From NCBI GenBank assembly GCA_035459965.1, contig DATHXC010000004.1:1-64000 (forward strand): DNA of 64,000 nt, written 5' to 3'. The first letter of the stretch is position 1, and the number at the start of each line of letters is the position of its first letter. Below, in pieces: positions 62,245 to 64,000 of this stretch. The stretch is from DATHXC01 sp035459965. GTDB lineage: Bacteria > Pseudomonadota > Gammaproteobacteria > Burkholderiales > Methylophilaceae. Made by a program: the position numbers and the translations under genes. The notes under the pieces are model-generated. The model saw only the letters and a program-made list of their open reading frames with translations, searched no databases and was not told the DNA's origin.

Positions 62245-62264
62245 GGGCATCAGCCCCTTTTTTA
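62245..62264 (+). terminator. Rho-independent terminator after the DUF937 gene
   Basis: GGGGC (62245-62249), loop ATCA, GCCCC (62254-62258), then T6 (62259-62264). Confidence 0.9.
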
Positions 62265-62331
62265 TGCATATTCACTTTTGTGAGTATTAAAACTGATGAA
62301 ACTCAAGACTAATGGAAAGTGAAGCCTGCGC

Positions 62332-63138
62332 ATGGATTTAATACTCTTACTTAAAGCATTCATTCTAGGTATTGTCGAAGGTGCAACAGAGTTTCTCCCC
62401 GTCAGCAGTACCGGCCACTTGATTATTGTGGGCGACCTGCTTAATTTTAATGATGATCGCGGCAAGGTATTCGAAATCGTCATTCAGCTGGGCGCGGTGC
62501 TTGCTGTGGTTTGGGAATATCGAGCCAAGTTCAGCCATGTGCTGGTGAGTTTGCCCAAAGAACAAGCTTCGCAACGGCTGGTGATTAACCTGCTGATTGC
62601 CTTTATGCCTGCAGCCATATTCGGCCTGGCTTTTCACCACCTCATCAAAGAGTATCTGTTTTCCCCCATCACCGTTGCCATTGCCTTGATAGTGGGTGGA
62701 TTCGCCATTTTGCTGATTGAAAAAAATCTGCCGGTTGCCGATACCCAGACCGTAGACGAAATGGACTGGAAGCACGCACTCAAAGTTGGTTTTGCCCAGT
62801 GCCTTGCGCTTTTTCCAGGCGTTTCCCGTTCCGGAGCGACCATTATGGGCGGGCTGTTATTTGGCCTGAGCCGTAAAACTGCCACTGAGTTTTCTTTTTT
62901 TCTGGCAGTACCGATGATGGTTGCCGCGACCGTATTCGATCTTGCCAAGAGCGGTAGCCTGCTTTCCAAAGACGATATCGGCATATTTATCGTAGGCTTC
63001 GTGACTGCTTTTGTCAGCGCATTGATTGCGGTGCGGGTGCTGATTCGCTACGTTTCGCATAACGATTTCCGTGCCTTTGCCTACTATCGCATCATATTCG
63101 GCATTCTGGTGCTGGCTTATTTCTGGCCGTCTGCATGA
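62332..63138 (+). CDS. uppP: Undecaprenyl-diphosphatase UppP (BacA)
   Basis: A 268-residue, eight-helix inner membrane enzyme that recycles undecaprenyl pyrophosphate to the monophosphate carrier for cell-wall and polysaccharide synthesis and gives bacitracin tolerance. The two signature regions are EGATEFLPVSSTGHL and FPGVSRSGATIMGGL. The start at 62332 follows the family. It overlaps the ExoD-like gene by four bases, so the two are translationally coupled. Confidence 0.95.
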   Translation: MDLILLLKAFILGIVEGATEFLPVSSTGHLIIVGDLLNFNDDRGKVFEIVIQLGAVLAVVWEYRAKFSHVLVSLPKEQASQRLVINLLIAFMPAAIFGLAFHHLIKEYLFSPITVAIALIVGGFAILLIEKNLPVADTQTVDEMDWKHALKVGFAQCLALFPGVSRSGATIMGGLLFGLSRKTATEFSFFLAVPMMVAATVFDLAKSGSLLSKDDIGIFIVGFVTAFVSALIAVRVLIRYVSHNDFRAFAYYRIIFGILVLAYFWPSA

Positions 63139-63767
63139 GCAGTTATGAGGCTATCGTCGCCACCCTGACCGGTTTCGCGGAGCAAGCCAAGATCAAGCCG
63201 CTGACGCTGGGTGAGGCCATGGATAGCCTGGATCATGCAGCTTACGCCATTATTGCGCTGATTCTGGTACTGCCGTTTTTACAGCCTATTCCGCTAGGCC
63301 CCCTGACAGTACTGGGTGGCATCACATTTGCCACGCTGGGCTGGCAGTTGTGGCGTGGACATGACGCTCCAGTACTGCCAAACAAAATCCGCGCGGTGGT
63401 CATGAGCGAGAAGACCTGGCGGGTGCTGACCACCGTGTTCATTAAAGTCGTCAAGTTCTGCAAAAAATTTACCAAACCGCGCTATCTGGGCATGGTTACT
63501 GGGCAAAGCGGTGAGAAGATCGGTGGCTTTATATTGATCTCGGCTGGCCTGCTGATGGCGATACCGTTTGGTGTGCTGCCCTTGAACAATATATTGCCGG
63601 GTCTGGCGATTCTGTTTTACTGTTTTGGCCAGCTAGAGCAGGATGGCCTGATGATATTTATTGCCTTTTTCTGGCTGATATTCACCACAGTTTATTTTGG
63701 CCTGTTCTTTTATGGCATCTATTATCTGGGTGCTGGTGCCATGAGTCATTTTGGATTTGGCGCTTAA
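63135..63767 (+). CDS. ExoD-family exopolysaccharide synthesis protein
   Basis: A 210-residue membrane protein of the ExoD family, with an N-terminal soluble helix (TLGEAMDSLDHAAYAIIALI) and about four membrane helices (ALILVLPFLQPIPLGPLTVL; FILISAGLLMAIPFGVLPLN; AFFWLIFTTVYFGLFFYGIY). In rhizobia exoD mutants make altered exopolysaccharide; its biochemical role is unknown. Coupling with uppP fits a polysaccharide link. Confidence 0.88.
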   Translation: MSSYEAIVATLTGFAEQAKIKPLTLGEAMDSLDHAAYAIIALILVLPFLQPIPLGPLTVLGGITFATLGWQLWRGHDAPVLPNKIRAVVMSEKTWRVLTTVFIKVVKFCKKFTKPRYLGMVTGQSGEKIGGFILISAGLLMAIPFGVLPLNNILPGLAILFYCFGQLEQDGLMIFIAFFWLIFTTVYFGLFFYGIYYLGAGAMSHFGFGA

Positions 63768-63889
63768 GTATTCATTCCTTTTCCCTGCAAAAGGGAGAGA
63801 CCAAAAGGTGAACTGAACTTAGAAAGTGCAACTCCAATTGTTTTAATATGCACTGATAAAAATCACTTCTCAATCGTGGCGAGAACAAT

Positions 63890-64000
63890 ATGAAAAAACT
63901 AATCAAATACTCCCTGTTTGGCCTTGGTGGCTTACTGTTATTAGTACTGATCGTAGTGGCTGTAGTCGCAGCAACTTTTAACCCCAACGATTACAAACCG
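63890..64000 (+). CDS. AsmA-family protein, 5' end (partial)
   Basis: The first 37 codons of a gene running off the window. It starts with KKLIKYSLFGLGGLLLLVL, an inner-membrane anchor, then ATFNPNDYKP, the typical beginning of AsmA-like proteins (F-N-P-N-D-Y). These are large periplasmic-spanning proteins involved in outer membrane lipid transport and assembly. Confidence 0.8.
   Translation, partial: MKKLIKYSLFGLGGLLLLVLIVVAVVAATFNPNDYKP

Noticed and set aside
1..64000. tRNA or rRNA genes
   Set aside because: No cloverleaf-like segment with GGTTCGAATCC-type T-arm or rRNA motif was noticed in the intergenic regions; a tRNA scan was not possible here.

Overview
The window looks like chromosomal DNA from a betaproteobacterium, most probably a methylotroph of the Methylophilaceae type. 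Supporting signs are a trimethylamine-degradation locus, a PEP-CTERM surface protein, a split B12-dependent ribonucleotide reductase, and typical proteobacterial housekeeping genes (waaA, thiC, rluB, uppP). The family assignment is inference from gene content; no rRNA or tRNA gene is visible. No CRISPR array, prophage or intact insertion sequence was seen.

Layout. 1-3.5 kb: end of a PEP-CTERM protein, then the split class II ribonucleotide reductase nrdJa-nrdJb (minus strand) behind a promoter carrying a pair of NrdR-like boxes. 3.7-9.6 kb: mixed metabolic genes (monooxygenase-fold protein, LysR regulator divergent from a pirin/isochorismatase pair, Kdo transferase WaaA). 9.6-16.7 kb: an efflux block on the minus strand (TetR, adaptor, RND pump, isoaspartyl methyltransferase-like protein, TolC-like channel) with a long inverted-repeat operator in front of tetR. 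17-22.4 kb: an APC permease followed by a four-gene dimethylamine monooxygenase (heme-dependent oxidative N-demethylase) operon. 22.5-26.5 kb: a probably acquired block (MFS transporter, hydrolase, cyclophilin-like protein, LysR), bounded on each side by copies of a dispersed repeat. 26.6-34 kb: a GFA-family protein, TMAO demethylase (tdm), a soluble NarX-like kinase/NarL-like regulator/PAS protein operon, and trimethylamine monooxygenase (tmm).

34-52.6 kb is signal transduction: a periplasmic binding protein, a very large hybrid kinase and an HD-GYP response regulator; an orphan beta-helix lipoprotein; a second NarX/NarL/PAS module homologous to the one beside tmm; and a sigma-54 two-component system divergent from a porin and a PstS-like protein. 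52.8-57.3 kb: a sigma-54 promoter drives a cluster encoding a thermostable-hemolysin-family protein, an AMP-dependent ligase, a heme-oxygenase-like putative diiron oxidase, an SDR and a TPR protein. This looks like a small, uncharacterised fatty-acyl or amine-modifying pathway. 57.7-64 kb: thiC under a TPP riboswitch, a UPF0114 protein, rluB, a DUF937 protein, uppP, an ExoD-like protein and the start of an AsmA-family gene.

How the genes work together. Tmm oxidises trimethylamine to TMAO, Tdm splits TMAO to dimethylamine and formaldehyde, and the Dmm complex demethylates dimethylamine to methylamine. Both GcvT-like parts (the separate dmm gene and the C-terminal half of Tdm) could pass the C1 unit to tetrahydrofolate. 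A TACYYC-type dyad lies in front of the permease-dmm operon, tdm and tmm, and the LuxR-type regulator encoded between tdm and tmm is the obvious candidate to bind it. Methylamine-to-ammonia genes are not in this window.
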